A stretch of 64,000 nucleotides of DNA, from positions 372,001 to 436,000 of the forward strand of contig NZ_LT578417.1 of the NCBI RefSeq assembly GCF_900088535.1, read 5' to 3'. The stretch comes from Cyanobium sp. NIES-981. GTDB taxonomy: Bacteria; Cyanobacteriota; Cyanobacteriia; PCC-6307; Cyanobiaceae. A program made the translations under genes and the position numbers. The notes under the pieces are model-generated. The model worked only from the letters and a program-made list of their open reading frames with translations. It had not been told where the DNA came from and did no database searches. Each line of letters begins with the position of its first letter. Position 1 is the stretch's first letter. Of this stretch, positions 27,718 through 37,257 are shown in pieces.

Positions 27718-28707
27718 TCAGTAGCGGAGGCTGAGGCGACGAACCAGCCACTGCGCCAAGACATTCACAAGAAAAGTGAGCACCATCAGCACCAGCGCTG
27801 CATACATCAATGCCGACACCTGGACGCCACTGGCTTCGCCGAACTGGTTGGCCAGCATCGCGGCGATCGTGTTGCCCGGAGCCAGCAGTGAGAAGCTGAA
27901 ATTGAGGGCATTGCCGATGATCATCGTGACGGCCATGGTTTCGCCCATGGCCCTCCCGAGGGCGAGCATCACCCCACCGGTGATGGCGGAGATCGCCGCC
28001 GGCAGAATCACACTGGTGATGGCGCCCCAGCGGGTGGTGCCCACGCCATAGGCACCCAGTCGGAGTTCCGGTGGCACCTGGTTCAGGGCGTCGCGGGAGA
28101 TGGCCGTGATGATCGGCAGGATCATGACCACCAGGATCAGGATGGCCGGCGCCATGCCTGGTCCCTGGGGTTGGGTGTCGAACAGGGGCGACCAGCTCAG
28201 CAGCCGGTGCAGCAGGTTCAGCCCCGGACGGATGGCGGGCTCCATCACGAAGATGGCCCACAGCCCCAGCACCACCGAGGGAATGGCGGCCAGTAGCTCC
28301 ACCATCAGCCCCACCGCGTCGCGCACCAGGGGAGGCACCAGGTCTTCGGTGATGAAGATGGCCGTGCCGACGCCGAGGGGCACGGCGACCAGCAGGGCGA
28401 GCAGGGAACTCACCAATGTGCCGTAAATGGCGATTAGGGCGCCGTACTGGTCGTTGACCGGATCCCAGGCGGAGGTGGTGAGGAAGCTCAGCCCGAAGGT
28501 CTGGATCGCCTCCTGCGACCCCTGCAGCACCACCAAAAAGATGCCCAGAAGCACCAAGGCCACCACGGCGGCCAGGCTGAGGGTGAGCTGACGGAAGCCG
28601 AGGTCCAGCAGTTTCTCGGCGGGGGGGCGCCGCCTCAGGGTGAACGCCTCCCCGCTGGCCTCGCTGAGCGCCTTGCCGCTGGCCGCTGGAAGGAGGTCCG
28701 CTGTCAT
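27718..28707 (-). CDS. pstC: phosphate ABC transporter permease PstC
   Basis: Second membrane permease of the phosphate importer, 329 residues, six helices after a ~30-residue cytoplasmic leader. The EAA loop is DALNQVPPELRLGAYGVGTTRW, followed by MLALGRAMGETMAVTMIIGNA, a PstC signature. It is first in the operon pstC-pstA-pstB and is divergent from dnaK, with ~150 bases between their starts. Expression is expected to respond to phosphate through the SphR/PhoB system; a possible half-site is noted at 28784-28802. Confidence 0.95.
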   Translation of the reverse strand: MTADLLPAASGKALSEASGEAFTLRRRPPAEKLLDLGFRQLTLSLAAVVALVLLGIFLVVLQGSQEAIQTFGLSFLTTSAWDPVNDQYGALIAIYGTLVSSLLALLVAVPLGVGTAIFITEDLVPPLVRDAVGLMVELLAAIPSVVLGLWAIFVMEPAIRPGLNLLHRLLSWSPLFDTQPQGPGMAPAILILVVMILPIITAISRDALNQVPPELRLGAYGVGTTRWGAITSVILPAAISAITGGVMLALGRAMGETMAVTMIIGNALNFSFSLLAPGNTIAAMLANQFGEASGVQVSALMYAALVLMVLTFLVNVLAQWLVRRLSLRY

Positions 28708-28783
28708 GAAGATTCCGGAGGCGCTGCGGTCAGCCCAGAGCTGGTTGGAGCCCTGTGAATGTACGTAGGAGCGCCCATCCTTG

Positions 28784-28802
28784 CTTTAACCCGTGATTAA
28801 TG
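28784..28802. promoter_or_regulatory. possible Pho-box-like element between pstC and dnaK
   Basis: CTTTAACC, three bases, then GATTAATG: two AT-rich 8-mers at the 11-base period expected for SphR/PhoB direct repeats (cyanobacterial consensus resembles CTTAACCT). Only the first unit matches well. The position, 77 to 95 bases upstream of the pstC start, is reasonable for a regulator site. Confidence 0.3.
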
Positions 28803-28856
28803 ACGGCCCGCCCGGTAGTTTTGGGGCGCCAGAGGGGTGACGGGGTCGCGCTGTTC

Positions 28857-31355
28857 ATGGGTCGCATCGTCGGCATCGACCTCGGGACCACCAACTCGGT
28901 GGTGGCGGTGCTGGAGGGCGGCCGTCCGGTGGTGATCGCCAGTGCCGAGGGCAGCCGCACCACCCCGTCGGTGGTGGGCTTCAGCCGGGATCAAGAGTTG
29001 CTGGTGGGGCAGCTGGCCCGCCGTCAGCTCGTGCTCAATCCGCGCAACACCTTCGCCAATCTCAAGCGGTTCGTGGGGCGCCAGTGGGAGGAGCTGGAGG
29101 AGTCCAGCCTCGGCGTGCCCTACACGATCCGCGCCAACGACCAGGGCAACGTGCGGGTGGTGTGCCCCGCCACCGAGCGGGAGTACGCCCCCGAGGAGCT
29201 GGTGGCCAGCATCCTGCGCAAGCTGGTGGACGACGCGGCCACCTACCTCGGCGAGCCGGTGGAGGCCGCGGTGATCACGGTGCCCGCCTATTTCAATGAC
29301 GCCCAGCGCCAGGCCACCCGCGATGCCGGTCGCCTCGCCGGCATCGCCGTTGAGCGCATCCTCAACGAGCCCACCGCAGCCGCGCTGGCCTACGGCTTCG
29401 ATCGCGCCGCCGCCAAGCGGGTGCTGGTGTTCGATCTGGGCGGCGGCACCTTCGATGTGTCGGTGCTGCGCATCGCCCAGGGGGTGTTCGATGTGAAGGC
29501 CACCAGCGGCGATACCCAGCTGGGCGGCAACGACTGGGACCGCCGCATCGTGGACTGGCTGGCGGACGGCTTCCAGAAGGAGCACGACCTCGACCTCCGC
29601 CGCGACCGTCAGGCCCTGCAGCGCCTCACCGAGGCGGCGGAGAAGGCGAAGATGGAACTGAGCGGGGTGCAGACCACCCCGATCTCGCTGCCGTTCATCG
29701 CCACCGGCGCCGACGGCCCCCTGCACATCGAGACCAGCCTGGAGCGGAGCCGCTTCGAGGCCCTCTGCCCGGATCTGCTCGACCGGCTCCTGCGCCCCGT
29801 GCAGCGGGCCCTGCGCGATTCCGGTCTGGCGGCTGACGAGATCGACGACGTGGTGCTGGTGGGCGGCTCCACCCGCATGCCGATGGTGCAGGCGATGGTC
29901 CGCACCCTGATCCCCCGGGAGCCCTGCCAGTCGGTGAACCCCGATGAGGTGGTAGCGGTTGGAGCGGCCGTGCAGGCCGGCATCCTCACCGGTGAACTTC
30001 GCGATCTGATGCTCAACGACGTCACCCCCCTCTCCCTGGGGCTGGAGACGATCGGCGGGGCCATGAAGGTGCTGATCCCGCGCAACACGCCGATTCCGGT
30101 GCGCAAGAGCGACCTGTTCAGCACGTCGGAGGCCAACCAGAGCTCGGTGGAGATCCACGTGCTGCAGGGCGAGCGCCAGATGGCCGAAGGCAACAAGAGC
30201 CTGGGCCGCTTCCGCCTCTCCGGGATCCCGCCGGCCCCCCGGGGGGTGCCCCAGGTGCAGGTGTCGTTCGACATCGACGCCAACGGGCTGCTGCAGGTGT
30301 CGGCCACCGACCGCACCACCGGCCGCCAGCAGAGCGTGAGCATCCAGGGCGGCTCCAACCTCAGCGAGGAGGAGATCGCCCGGCTGATCGAGGAGGCGGA
30401 GCAGAAGGCCGCGGAGGACCGCCGCAAGCGCGCCGCCATCGACCGCCGCAACAAGGCCCTCACCCTGGTGGCCCAGGCGGAGCGGCGCCTGCGCGATGCC
30501 TCCGTGGAACTGGGGCCCTACGGCGCCGAGCGCCAGCAGCGGGCGGTGGAGATGGCCCTGCGGGACGTGCAGGATCTGATGGCCCTCGAGGAGCGCGGCG
30601 ATGCCGATCCGGGCGAGCTCGACCTGGCGGTGAGCCAGCTGCAGGAGGCGCTCTATGCCCTCAACCGGCGGCTGCTGAGCGAGCGGCGCAGCGAGCAGGG
30701 GCCGCTGCAGGGCCTCAAGAACACCCTGGGCTCGCTCAAGGACGAACTCTTCGCCGACGACGACTGGGATGACTGGAACCGCCCCGGCAGCGACCCCTGG
30801 GCCATGCCCCCGGGACGCTCCACCGGCGACTTCGGCCCCGCCGCCGGTTATGGCTCCGCCCGGAGCTACGGCTCTGCAGGCGGCTACGGCCGCGATGCTG
30901 GCGACCGGCGGGACACTGGCGACTGGCGCGACGCTGGCCGGGGGTCTGGAAACGCCGGCAGGCGCAACGAGCCTGACGCCTACGGGCCCGAGCGCTATGG
31001 CCCAGACCGCTATGGCCCAGACCGCTACGAGACAGACCGCTACGACCGGGAGCCTTACGGCGCCAAGCCTTACGACGCTGACCTTTACCAGCCCGAGCCC
31101 TACCCATCCGAGCGCCAGCCCATTGCACGATCCGCGCCCCGGCGCCCGGAGCCCGACGCTCCTCCCCTGGAGCGCGACCGCACCGGTCGGCGGGAAGGGG
31201 AACCGGACGTCCAGGACCGGCGCTTGCCGCCGACCGGCGCTGCGGCGGGTGATGGCTTGGGCAGAGCCGATCGGGATGCCCCGCGGCGGGACAGCCGCCC
31301 CAGCCCTCGCAGGCCCGCTCCCGTGCCGGACGACGACCCCTGGGGTGACATTTGA
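28857..31355 (+). CDS. dnaK: Hsp70 chaperone DnaK (DnaK3-like) with long C-terminal tail
   Basis: 832-residue Hsp70. The ATPase domain begins at once ([18 protein letters not shown]) and contains [14 protein letters not shown] and [13 protein letters not shown]. The substrate-binding domain follows ([20 protein letters not shown]), then a helical lid to about residue 620. Instead of the usual short EEVD-like end there is a ~200-residue tail rich in Tyr, Pro, Arg and Asp, with repeats such as [16 protein letters not shown] (nucleotides ~30979-31107). Cyanobacterial DnaK3 has an extended C-terminus and is thylakoid-associated; the adjacent J-protein supports that class. The stop overlaps the dnaJ start (TTGA). 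Confidence 0.94.
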   Translation: MGRIVGIDLGTTNSVVAVLEGGRPVVIASAEGSRTTPSVVGFSRDQELLVGQLARRQLVLNPRNTFANLKRFVGRQWEELEESSLGVPYTIRANDQGNVRVVCPATEREYAPEELVASILRKLVDDAATYLGEPVEAAVITVPAYFNDAQRQATRDAGRLAGIAVERILNEPTAAALAYGFDRAAAKRVLVFDLGGGTFDVSVLRIAQGVFDVKATSGDTQLGGNDWDRRIVDWLADGFQKEHDLDLRRDRQALQRLTEAAEKAKMELSGVQTTPISLPFIATGADGPLHIETSLERSRFEALCPDLLDRLLRPVQRALRDSGLAADEIDDVVLVGGSTRMPMVQAMVRTLIPREPCQSVNPDEVVAVGAAVQAGILTGELRDLMLNDVTPLSLGLETIGGAMKVLIPRNTPIPVRKSDLFSTSEANQSSVEIHVLQGERQMAEGNKSLGRFRLSGIPPAPRGVPQVQVSFDIDANGLLQVSATDRTTGRQQSVSIQGGSNLSEEEIARLIEEAEQKAAEDRRKRAAIDRRNKALTLVAQAERRLRDASVELGPYGAERQQRAVEMALRDVQDLMALEERGDADPGELDLAVSQLQEALYALNRRLLSERRSEQGPLQGLKNTLGSLKDELFADDDWDDWNRPGSDPWAMPPGRSTGDFGPAAGYGSARSYGSAGGYGRDAGDRRDTGDWRDAGRGSGNAGRRNEPDAYGPERYGPDRYGPDRYETDRYDREPYGAKPYDADLYQPEPYPSERQPIARSAPRRPEPDAPPLERDRTGRREGEPDVQDRRLPPTGAAAGDGLGRADRDAPRRDSRPSPRRPAPVPDDDPWGDI

Positions 31356-32335
31356 GCCCAGTGAGCCAACCCCCGCTTGCCCCGCCGGACTACTGGGCTG
31401 TGCTCGGCCTGGATCCCGGTGCTGACCCCGCCAGCCTGAAGCGGGCCTTCCGCAGCCAGGCGCGCCGCTACCACCCCGATCTCAACGGCAACGATCCGGT
31501 GGCCGAGGAGCGGTTCAAGCTGGTGAACGAGGCCTACGCGGTGCTCTCGGATCCCCGGCGGCGGGCGGCGTGGGAGCGTGGCGACCCGGCGGGGTCCGGC
31601 GGCCCCCGGGACCCCTTCGCCACCGCTTTCCCCCTGTTCGAGGACTACCTCGCCGAGCTGTTCGGTCAGCGCGGCCGCCATCGCCAGGACAGCACCAACC
31701 AGGACAGCCCCCGCCAGCACAGCTCCAGCGGGCACAGCCCCAGCCCCTTCGATCCCGATCCTCCCAGCGGCGGACCGGTGACCCCCTCGCCGGCGCCACC
31801 ACCGCCGGTGCAGGCCTCCACCGATCTGGAGAGCCGTGTGGACCTCACCCCCGAGCAGGCCCTGCAGGGCGAGCGGCTGGAGCTGACCCTCGCCGATGGC
31901 ACGGTGGTGGAGGTCTGGACCCCTCCCATGGCCGGCGACGGCTGGCGGCTGCGGCTGGAGGGGGTGGCGCCGGGGGGGGGTGATCACTTCCTGCACCTGC
32001 AGGTGCGCACCGAGGAGGGCCTGCGCATCGACGGGCTGCGGGTGCACTTTCCCCTGGAGCTCTCCCCCGCCGAGGCAGCCCTGGGCTGCCAGGTGGTGGT
32101 GCCCACCCTGCGCGGCCCCGTGAAGCTCACCGTGCCGCCCTGCTCCTCGAGCGGGCGGTTGCTGCGGCTGCGCGGGCGCGGGCTCAGCTGGGGTGAGCAG
32201 CGGGGCGACCAGCTGGTGGAGGTGAAGATCGTGCTGCCGGAGCAGCTTGACGACGCCGAGATGGCGCTCTACAACCGCCTGCTCGAGCTGGCCGACGAGG
32301 CGACGCCCCGGGGGGACGGCGCGATGGCGGGCTGA
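31352..32335 (+). CDS. dnaJ: J-domain co-chaperone DnaJ
   Basis: Partner of the upstream Hsp70. The N-terminal J domain has DYWAVLGLDPGADPASLKRAFR and the HPD tripeptide in YHPDLNGND (about residues 12-75). A Gln/Ser/Asp/Pro-rich linker follows, then a DnaJ C-terminal substrate domain (VDLTPEQALQGERLELTL onward). The zinc-finger cysteines of type I DnaJ are absent, so it is a type II/CbpA-like form. The start is either TTG at 31352, sharing TTGA with the dnaK stop, or GTG at 31361; both give the same protein core. Confidence 0.92.
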   Translation: MSPVSQPPLAPPDYWAVLGLDPGADPASLKRAFRSQARRYHPDLNGNDPVAEERFKLVNEAYAVLSDPRRRAAWERGDPAGSGGPRDPFATAFPLFEDYLAELFGQRGRHRQDSTNQDSPRQHSSSGHSPSPFDPDPPSGGPVTPSPAPPPPVQASTDLESRVDLTPEQALQGERLELTLADGTVVEVWTPPMAGDGWRLRLEGVAPGGGDHFLHLQVRTEEGLRIDGLRVHFPLELSPAEAALGCQVVVPTLRGPVKLTVPPCSSSGRLLRLRGRGLSWGEQRGDQLVEVKIVLPEQLDDAEMALYNRLLELADEATPRGDGAMAG

Positions 32336-32459
32336 TCCACAGGCCCTCAGAGGCTGAACGTCCGGAGCTGTCTCGCTGGGTTGCGATCGCCGGCGGCCCT
32401 GGGCAGTGCCGGGCCAACGATGAGACACTGGGGAGCCCGCCGCACCCTTCGCCATTCCC

Positions 32460-32912
32460 ATGCCGGTGCACGTGCTGCTCTTCGATCCAGGAACCGATCA
32501 GGAAGGCATCCACTCCCTCGAGATCAACGGCCGCACGGTGGTGCTCCTCTTCGAGGCCCGGGATGATGCCGAGCGCTATGCCGGTCTGCTCGAGGCCCAG
32601 GATTTCCCCGTGCCCAGCGTTGAGGCCCTCGATCGCTCGGAGATGGAGCAGTTCTGTCGGGATTCGGGCTACGAGGCCCGCTTCGTGCCCGTGGGCTTCC
32701 TGCCCCAGACGGCGGAGGAGCGGCTGCTGATCGCACCGCCTGAGCGCAACATGGATGTGCACAACTGGCAGGAGCAGGCCGCCACGGCCGGCACGGTGGG
32801 TGGCACCGAGGCTGCGCGTCCGGCCGCTTCCGAGCGGGGCGCCGCGGAGCCGATCAGCAGCGGCGATCCCGAACTGGAGGCCTTCCGCCGCCAGCTGGAG
32901 GGCCTGCTGTGA
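32460..32912 (+). CDS. DUF3110 domain protein
   Basis: 150-residue cyanobacterial protein. The N-terminal ~95 residues (MPVHVLLFDPGTDQEGIHSL, VVLLFEARDDAERYAGLLEAQDF, FCRDSGYEARFVP) form the DUF3110 alpha/beta domain. An Ala/Glu-rich linker and an ELEAFRRQLEGLL helix end the protein. Function unknown; it follows dnaJ in picocyanobacterial gene order as I recall it. Its stop overlaps the murQ start (GTGA), so the two are translationally coupled. Confidence 0.87.
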   Translation: MPVHVLLFDPGTDQEGIHSLEINGRTVVLLFEARDDAERYAGLLEAQDFPVPSVEALDRSEMEQFCRDSGYEARFVPVGFLPQTAEERLLIAPPERNMDVHNWQEQAATAGTVGGTEAARPAASERGAAEPISSGDPELEAFRRQLEGLL

Positions 32913-33871
32913 GTGCTGCGGCCACAGGAGCCGACCGCGGTCATCTCCTTACGGAGCAGGCCAATCCCCTCAGCGCCAACCTTGACCAGCTGCCCACGGC
33001 GGCCCTGGTGGATCTGTTCTGCCGCAACGACCTGGAACCCCAGCGCGCCGTGGCCGCCGCCGCTCCGGCCCTCACAGCCGCCGTGGAGGCGATCACCGAG
33101 AGGCTCCGCTGCGGAGGCCGGCTGTTCTATCTGGGGGCCGGCACCTCCGGCAGGCTCGGGGTGCTCGATGCGGCGGAGTGTCCTCCCACCTTCTGCACCC
33201 CTCCCGAGCTGGTGCAGGGGGTGCTCGCTGGCGGTGCCCCGGCCCTGTTGCGCAGCTCCGAGGGCCTGGAGGATCTGGAGGAGGCCGGGCGCAGCGATCT
33301 GGAGGCGCGGGGGTTCGGCCCTGGGGATTGCCTGGTGGGCATCGCCGCCGGCGGCACCACTCCCTACGTGCGTGGGGGCCTGCAGCATGCCTGCGCGCTC
33401 GGCGCCCTGGCCATCGCCATGGCCTGCGTGCCTGCCGATCAGGTGCCCATGCCCTGCAGCATCGACATCCGCCTGCTCACCGGCCCGGAGCTGCTGGCGG
33501 GCTCCACCCGCCTCAAGGCCGGCACCGCCACCAAGATGGCGCTCAACATCCTCTCCACGGGGGTGATGGTGAGGCTGGGCAAGGTGTACGGCAACCGCAT
33601 GGTGGATGTGGCCGTCACCAACGCGAAGCTGGAAGACCGGGCCCTGCGCATCCTGCGGGATCTGGCCGGTGTGGACCGGAGCCGCGGCTCGCGTCTGCTC
33701 GAGCGCTCCGGTGGTTCCGTGAAGCTGGCGCTGCTGATGGAGGCCTCCGGGCTTGAGGCCGCCGAGGCCCGGGCCCTGCTCGAGGCCCATGGGCCCAGCC
33801 TTCGCCAGACCCTGGCGGCCTGTGGTGCCCGCCTCGGCGCGGCTCAGCCGCCGTTGAACGGCCCCCAGTAG
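32909..33871 (+). CDS. murQ: N-acetylmuramic acid 6-phosphate etherase
   Basis: Cytosolic lyase that splits MurNAc-6-phosphate into GlcNAc-6-phosphate and lactate during cell-wall sugar recycling. It has a SIS domain with YLGAGTSGRLGVLDAAECPPTF, and the catalytic region contains AGGTTPYVRGGL and STRLKAGTATKMALNILSTG, a MurQ signature. It has 320 residues and starts at a GTG overlapping the DUF3110 stop. Its last 28 bases overlap the 3' end of the convergent mtnP gene. No dedicated MurNAc transporter or kinase is adjacent. Confidence 0.93.
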   Translation: MSAAATGADRGHLLTEQANPLSANLDQLPTAALVDLFCRNDLEPQRAVAAAAPALTAAVEAITERLRCGGRLFYLGAGTSGRLGVLDAAECPPTFCTPPELVQGVLAGGAPALLRSSEGLEDLEEAGRSDLEARGFGPGDCLVGIAAGGTTPYVRGGLQHACALGALAIAMACVPADQVPMPCSIDIRLLTGPELLAGSTRLKAGTATKMALNILSTGVMVRLGKVYGNRMVDVAVTNAKLEDRALRILRDLAGVDRSRGSRLLERSGGSVKLALLMEASGLEAAEARALLEAHGPSLRQTLAACGARLGAAQPPLNGPQ

Positions 33872-34824
33872 GGACTGGTGAACAGGTCCACCCGGCGCCG
33901 GGTGGCGGGGGGCACGTGCTCCGGTGGCGTCATCAGGGCGTGGCGCAGGGCGTGGTGGGAGCTGCTGGTGGGCCGCAGTTCGCCGATCCGCTCGGCGGCC
34001 ACCCGCACGATCTGCTGGGCCAGGGCGGCGTTGGCGCGCAGGTTGTCGATCACCAGCTCCACCGTCACCGAGGCGTGCTCCTGGTGCCAGCAGTCGTAGT
34101 CGGTGACCATCGCCAGGGTGGCGTAGGCCATCTCGGCTTCCCGGGCCAGGCGCGCCTCGGTGTGGTTGGTCATGCCGATCACGCCGCAGCCCCAGCTGCG
34201 GTAGAGCTCCGATTCGGCGCGGGTGGAGAAGGCGGGGCCCTCCATGCACAGGTAGGTGCCGCCGCGGTGCAGCTGGCGGCCGGCGGGCATCAGGCTCTCG
34301 CCCACATCCGCCAACAGGCGGCTGAGCACACCGCAGAAGGGATCGGCTGCGGTGACATGGGCCACCACGCCCTCGCCGAAGAAGCTCAGGGGCCGCTGGT
34401 GGGTGCGGTCGATGAACTGATCCGGCACCACCATGTCCAGGGGCTGCACCGCTTGCTGCAGCGAGCCCACGGCCGACACCGACAGGATCCAGCGCACCCC
34501 GAGGGAGCGCAGGGCCCAGAGGTTGGCCCGGTAGGGAACCTCGCTGGGCGTGTAGCTGTGATGGCGACCGTGCCGGGCCAGGAACACCACCTCAAGGTCG
34601 TTGATGCGTCCGAGCCGCAGCGCGTCCGATGGCCTGCCGTAGGGGGTGTCGACGCTGATCTCCCGGACGTCCTCCAGCCCCTCCATGGCGTAGAGCCCGC
34701 TGCCGCCCAGCACACCCAGCCGGGCCTGGCGCAGATCGCTGCCCGCCGGCCGTGCGGGCGCTTCGGCAGGAGCTTCGGCAGGAGCTTCAGAGGGAGTCGG
34801 GGTGCTGGAGCTGGAGGGTGGCAT
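33844..34824 (-). CDS. mtnP: S-methyl-5'-thioadenosine phosphorylase
   Basis: Phosphorolysis of methylthioadenosine to adenine and methylthioribose 1-phosphate in methionine salvage after polyamine or SAM use. Motifs: [56 protein letters not shown] and [16 protein letters not shown]. It has 326 residues, longer than usual because of an Ala/Pro/Glu-rich leader ([16 protein letters not shown]) that comes from a short in-frame DNA repeat. The true start could be further downstream. It converges with murQ and overlaps it by 28 bases. Confidence 0.94.
   Translation of the reverse strand: MPPSSSSTPTPSEAPAEAPAEAPARPAGSDLRQARLGVLGGSGLYAMEGLEDVREISVDTPYGRPSDALRLGRINDLEVVFLARHGRHHSYTPSEVPYRANLWALRSLGVRWILSVSAVGSLQQAVQPLDMVVPDQFIDRTHQRPLSFFGEGVVAHVTAADPFCGVLSRLLADVGESLMPAGRQLHRGGTYLCMEGPAFSTRAESELYRSWGCGVIGMTNHTEARLAREAEMAYATLAMVTDYDCWHQEHASVTVELVIDNLRANAALAQQIVRVAAERIGELRPTSSSHHALRHALMTPPEHVPPATRRRVDLFTSPYWGPFNGG
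34760..34791. repeat. short in-frame 12-bp tandem repeat in mtnP
   Basis: GCTTCGGCAGGA occurs twice in perfect tandem (34760-34771, 34772-34783), with a partial third copy. Read on the minus strand it encodes the APAE-type repeat in the mtnP N-terminal leader. Probably slippage in a disordered leader. Confidence 0.75.
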
Positions 34825-34924
34825 CGGGTGGGGGAAGTCTCAGGGGGCCCCGGACGTGGCCGACCGGCACCGGGCCCCCATTGTCCTCCTGGCCCCATAC
34901 AGTCGTGCTTTGCGCTCTGAGCCC

Positions 34925-35365
34925 GTGACCAAAGCCCTGATGGAGACGGATGCCGGCACCATCGAACTCGACCTGTTCGACACCGACGCTCCGAACACCG
35001 TCGCCAACTTCACCAAGCTGGCCAGGGAGGGCTTCTACGACGGTCTGGCCTTCCACCGGGTGATCCCCGGCTTCATGGCCCAGGGCGGCTGCCCCAACAG
35101 CCGGGAGGGCGAGCGCGGGATGGCCGGCACCGGTGGGCCCGGCTACCACATCGACTGCGAGATCAACAGCCAGAAGCACAAGGCCGGCACCCTCGCCATG
35201 GCCCACGCCGGCCGCAACACCGGCGGCTCGCAGTTCTACATCTGCCATGACGCCCAACCCCACCTCGATGGTGTGCACACCGTGTTCGGTCACACCGCGA
35301 ACATGGATGTGGTGCTGGCCCTCAAGAACGGCAGCCGCATCAACAAGGTGACCATCCAGGACTGA
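34925..35365 (+). CDS. cyclophilin-type peptidyl-prolyl cis-trans isomerase
   Basis: 146-residue cytoplasmic cyclophilin that accelerates proline isomerisation during protein folding. Active-site landmarks are [36 protein letters not shown] and [11 protein letters not shown]. There is no signal peptide. The GTG at 34925 is chosen because family members begin [18 protein letters not shown]; an ATG at 34940 is the alternative. It is divergent from mtnP. Confidence 0.94.
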   Translation: MTKALMETDAGTIELDLFDTDAPNTVANFTKLAREGFYDGLAFHRVIPGFMAQGGCPNSREGERGMAGTGGPGYHIDCEINSQKHKAGTLAMAHAGRNTGGSQFYICHDAQPHLDGVHTVFGHTANMDVVLALKNGSRINKVTIQD

Positions 35366-35443
35366 CGGCCACCTCTCAGGACTGCCGGCCGCCCCGGCTG
35401 ATCCCCCGGTTGTCCTGACCCCCTGGTCCTGGCGCGGCCGGAT

Positions 35444-37216
35444 TCAGCCCCACACCAGAAAAGCCTCGGCTTTGAGGGGGAGCCCCGCTCCCCCGCCCGC
35501 GGCCAGCTCCGCCAGGGGGCGGCGCTGGGGCTCCAGCTGGGCGCTGGGGTGGTTGGTGCGCTGGGCATCCGGCGCCAGCAGCAGGCCCACGCTGCAGGTG
35601 TGGGGCCAGCGGGCCAGCCGCTGCAGCAGGTCGGTGAGCCCGGCCTCCGCCAGGGTCTCCTGGCCAGCCCCGGGTCCGATCAGCACGGCCAGGGTTGGCT
35701 GGTGCAGCAGGGCCAGCAGGCGCGGGTGCTCCTCCCGGCTCAGTTGCAACCCCTGTTCCAGGGCCCAGGCCTGCAGGTGCTCCAACCGTTCGGCCAGGGT
35801 GTGACCATCGCTGGTGCCGCTCCAGGCCAGCACGGCGGTGGGCCCCAGGGGGCAGCTGGGGCCATCCCCCATCAGGTGCCCGAGCTTGGAGCGTTTCACG
35901 GCCAGATAGGCCGCGTTGTGCTCCCCGGCATCCATCACCAGGGGCACCCGGTCCACCACCTGGAGGCCGTAGCCGCCGAGGCCGGCGATCTTGCGCGGGT
36001 TGTTGGTGATCAGCCGCAGGCGCTGCACGCCGAGATCGCTGAGGATCTGGGCCCCCACGCCGTAGTTGCGCAGATCGGCGGGGAAGCCGAGCCGCTCGTT
36101 CGCCTCCACCGTGTCCAGGCCCGTGTCCTGGAGCGAGTAGGCCTTGAGTTTGTTGATCAGGCCGATGCCACGGCCCTCCTGGCGCAGGTACACCACCACG
36201 CCTTCGCCGGCCTCCTCCAGCATCCGCAGGGCGGCCTCCAGCTGGGGGCGGCAGTCGCAGCGCAGGGAGCCGAAGGCATCGCCGGTGAGGCATTCGCTGT
36301 GCACCCGCACCAGCACCGGCCCGCTGGCCCGCTCCGGGTGGCCCTTCACGATCGCCACGTGCTCGCTGCCGTCGAGTTCGTTGCGGTAGCCGATGGCGCG
36401 GAACCGGCCGAAGCTGCTCGGCAGGGCCGCCTCGGCCTGGCGCCGCACGAAGCGTTCGGTGTCGAGGCGGTAGCGGATCAGATCGGCGATGTTGATCAGC
36501 CGCAGCCCGTGGCGGGCGGCGTAGGCCGCCAGCTGGGGCAGGCGGGCCATCGAGCCATCGGGGTTCTGGATCTCGCAGATCACCCCGGCGGGATAGAGGC
36601 CGGCGAGGCGGGCCAGGTCCACGGCGGCCTCCGTGTGGCCCGCCCGCTTCAGCACGCCGCCCTGGCGGGCCCGCAGCGGAAAGATGTGGCCGGGCCGGCG
36701 CAGATCGCTGGGGCGGGTGCCGGGATGGATCGCCACCTGGATGGTGCGGGCGCGGTCGTCGGCCGAGATGCCGGTGCTCACCCCGTTCTCCGGGCCCGCG
36801 TCCACGCTCACGGTGAAGGCGGTCTGGTTCTCGTCGGTGTTGCGGTCCACCATCAGGGGCAGATCGAGGGCGTCGAGCCGCTCCCCCTCCATCGCCAGAC
36901 AGATCAGGCCCCGGGCCTCGGTGGCCATGAAGTTGATCTGCTCTGGGGTGGCGAACTGGGCGGCGCAGATCAGATCGCCTTCGTTCTCCCGGTTCTCGTC
37001 ATCCACCACCACGATCGACTCGCCGTTGCGGATGGCGGCCAGGGCATCGGCGATGGCGTCGAACCGGATGGCGACCGCCGCCGCTGGTTTGCTGGGATCC
37101 TGGCTCTGGGGGGCCGGGTTGGGTGACGGGTCGCGCAGGAGGGCCAACGGCGGGGAGGGGAAGGGGACGAGGAGGGGTTCCCGGGGAAGGCGCCGGATCG
37201 GTGGGGGCGCAATCAT
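35444..37216 (-). CDS. ribBA: bifunctional riboflavin biosynthesis protein RibBA
   Basis: Two enzymes in one chain. The N-terminal 3,4-dihydroxy-2-butanone-4-phosphate synthase (about 45-250) has [18 protein letters not shown] and [14 protein letters not shown]. The GTP cyclohydrolase II (about 260-455) has [18 protein letters not shown] with zinc cysteines and [21 protein letters not shown]. Together they feed both branches of riboflavin and flavin synthesis. Beyond the core there is an extra ~130-residue C-terminal region (YRELAAGG-like end), which also occurs in marine Synechococcus RibBA as I remember it and has no assigned role. It is divergent from argC. Confidence 0.95.
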   Translation of the reverse strand: MIAPPPIRRLPREPLLVPFPSPPLALLRDPSPNPAPQSQDPSKPAAAVAIRFDAIADALAAIRNGESIVVVDDENRENEGDLICAAQFATPEQINFMATEARGLICLAMEGERLDALDLPLMVDRNTDENQTAFTVSVDAGPENGVSTGISADDRARTIQVAIHPGTRPSDLRRPGHIFPLRARQGGVLKRAGHTEAAVDLARLAGLYPAGVICEIQNPDGSMARLPQLAAYAARHGLRLINIADLIRYRLDTERFVRRQAEAALPSSFGRFRAIGYRNELDGSEHVAIVKGHPERASGPVLVRVHSECLTGDAFGSLRCDCRPQLEAALRMLEEAGEGVVVYLRQEGRGIGLINKLKAYSLQDTGLDTVEANERLGFPADLRNYGVGAQILSDLGVQRLRLITNNPRKIAGLGGYGLQVVDRVPLVMDAGEHNAAYLAVKRSKLGHLMGDGPSCPLGPTAVLAWSGTSDGHTLAERLEHLQAWALEQGLQLSREEHPRLLALLHQPTLAVLIGPGAGQETLAEAGLTDLLQRLARWPHTCSVGLLLAPDAQRTNHPSAQLEPQRRPLAELAAGGGAGLPLKAEAFLVWG

Positions 37217-37257
37217 CCTTTATAAAGCCCGGGTCGTCCCGGGGTGAGAGTTCCGCC

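Noticed and set aside
37123-37257. Longer N-terminus for argC from an upstream ATG.
   Set aside because: The extra residues are Gly/Arg-rich, lie opposite the ribBA start, and the conserved ArgC N-terminus begins at 37258.
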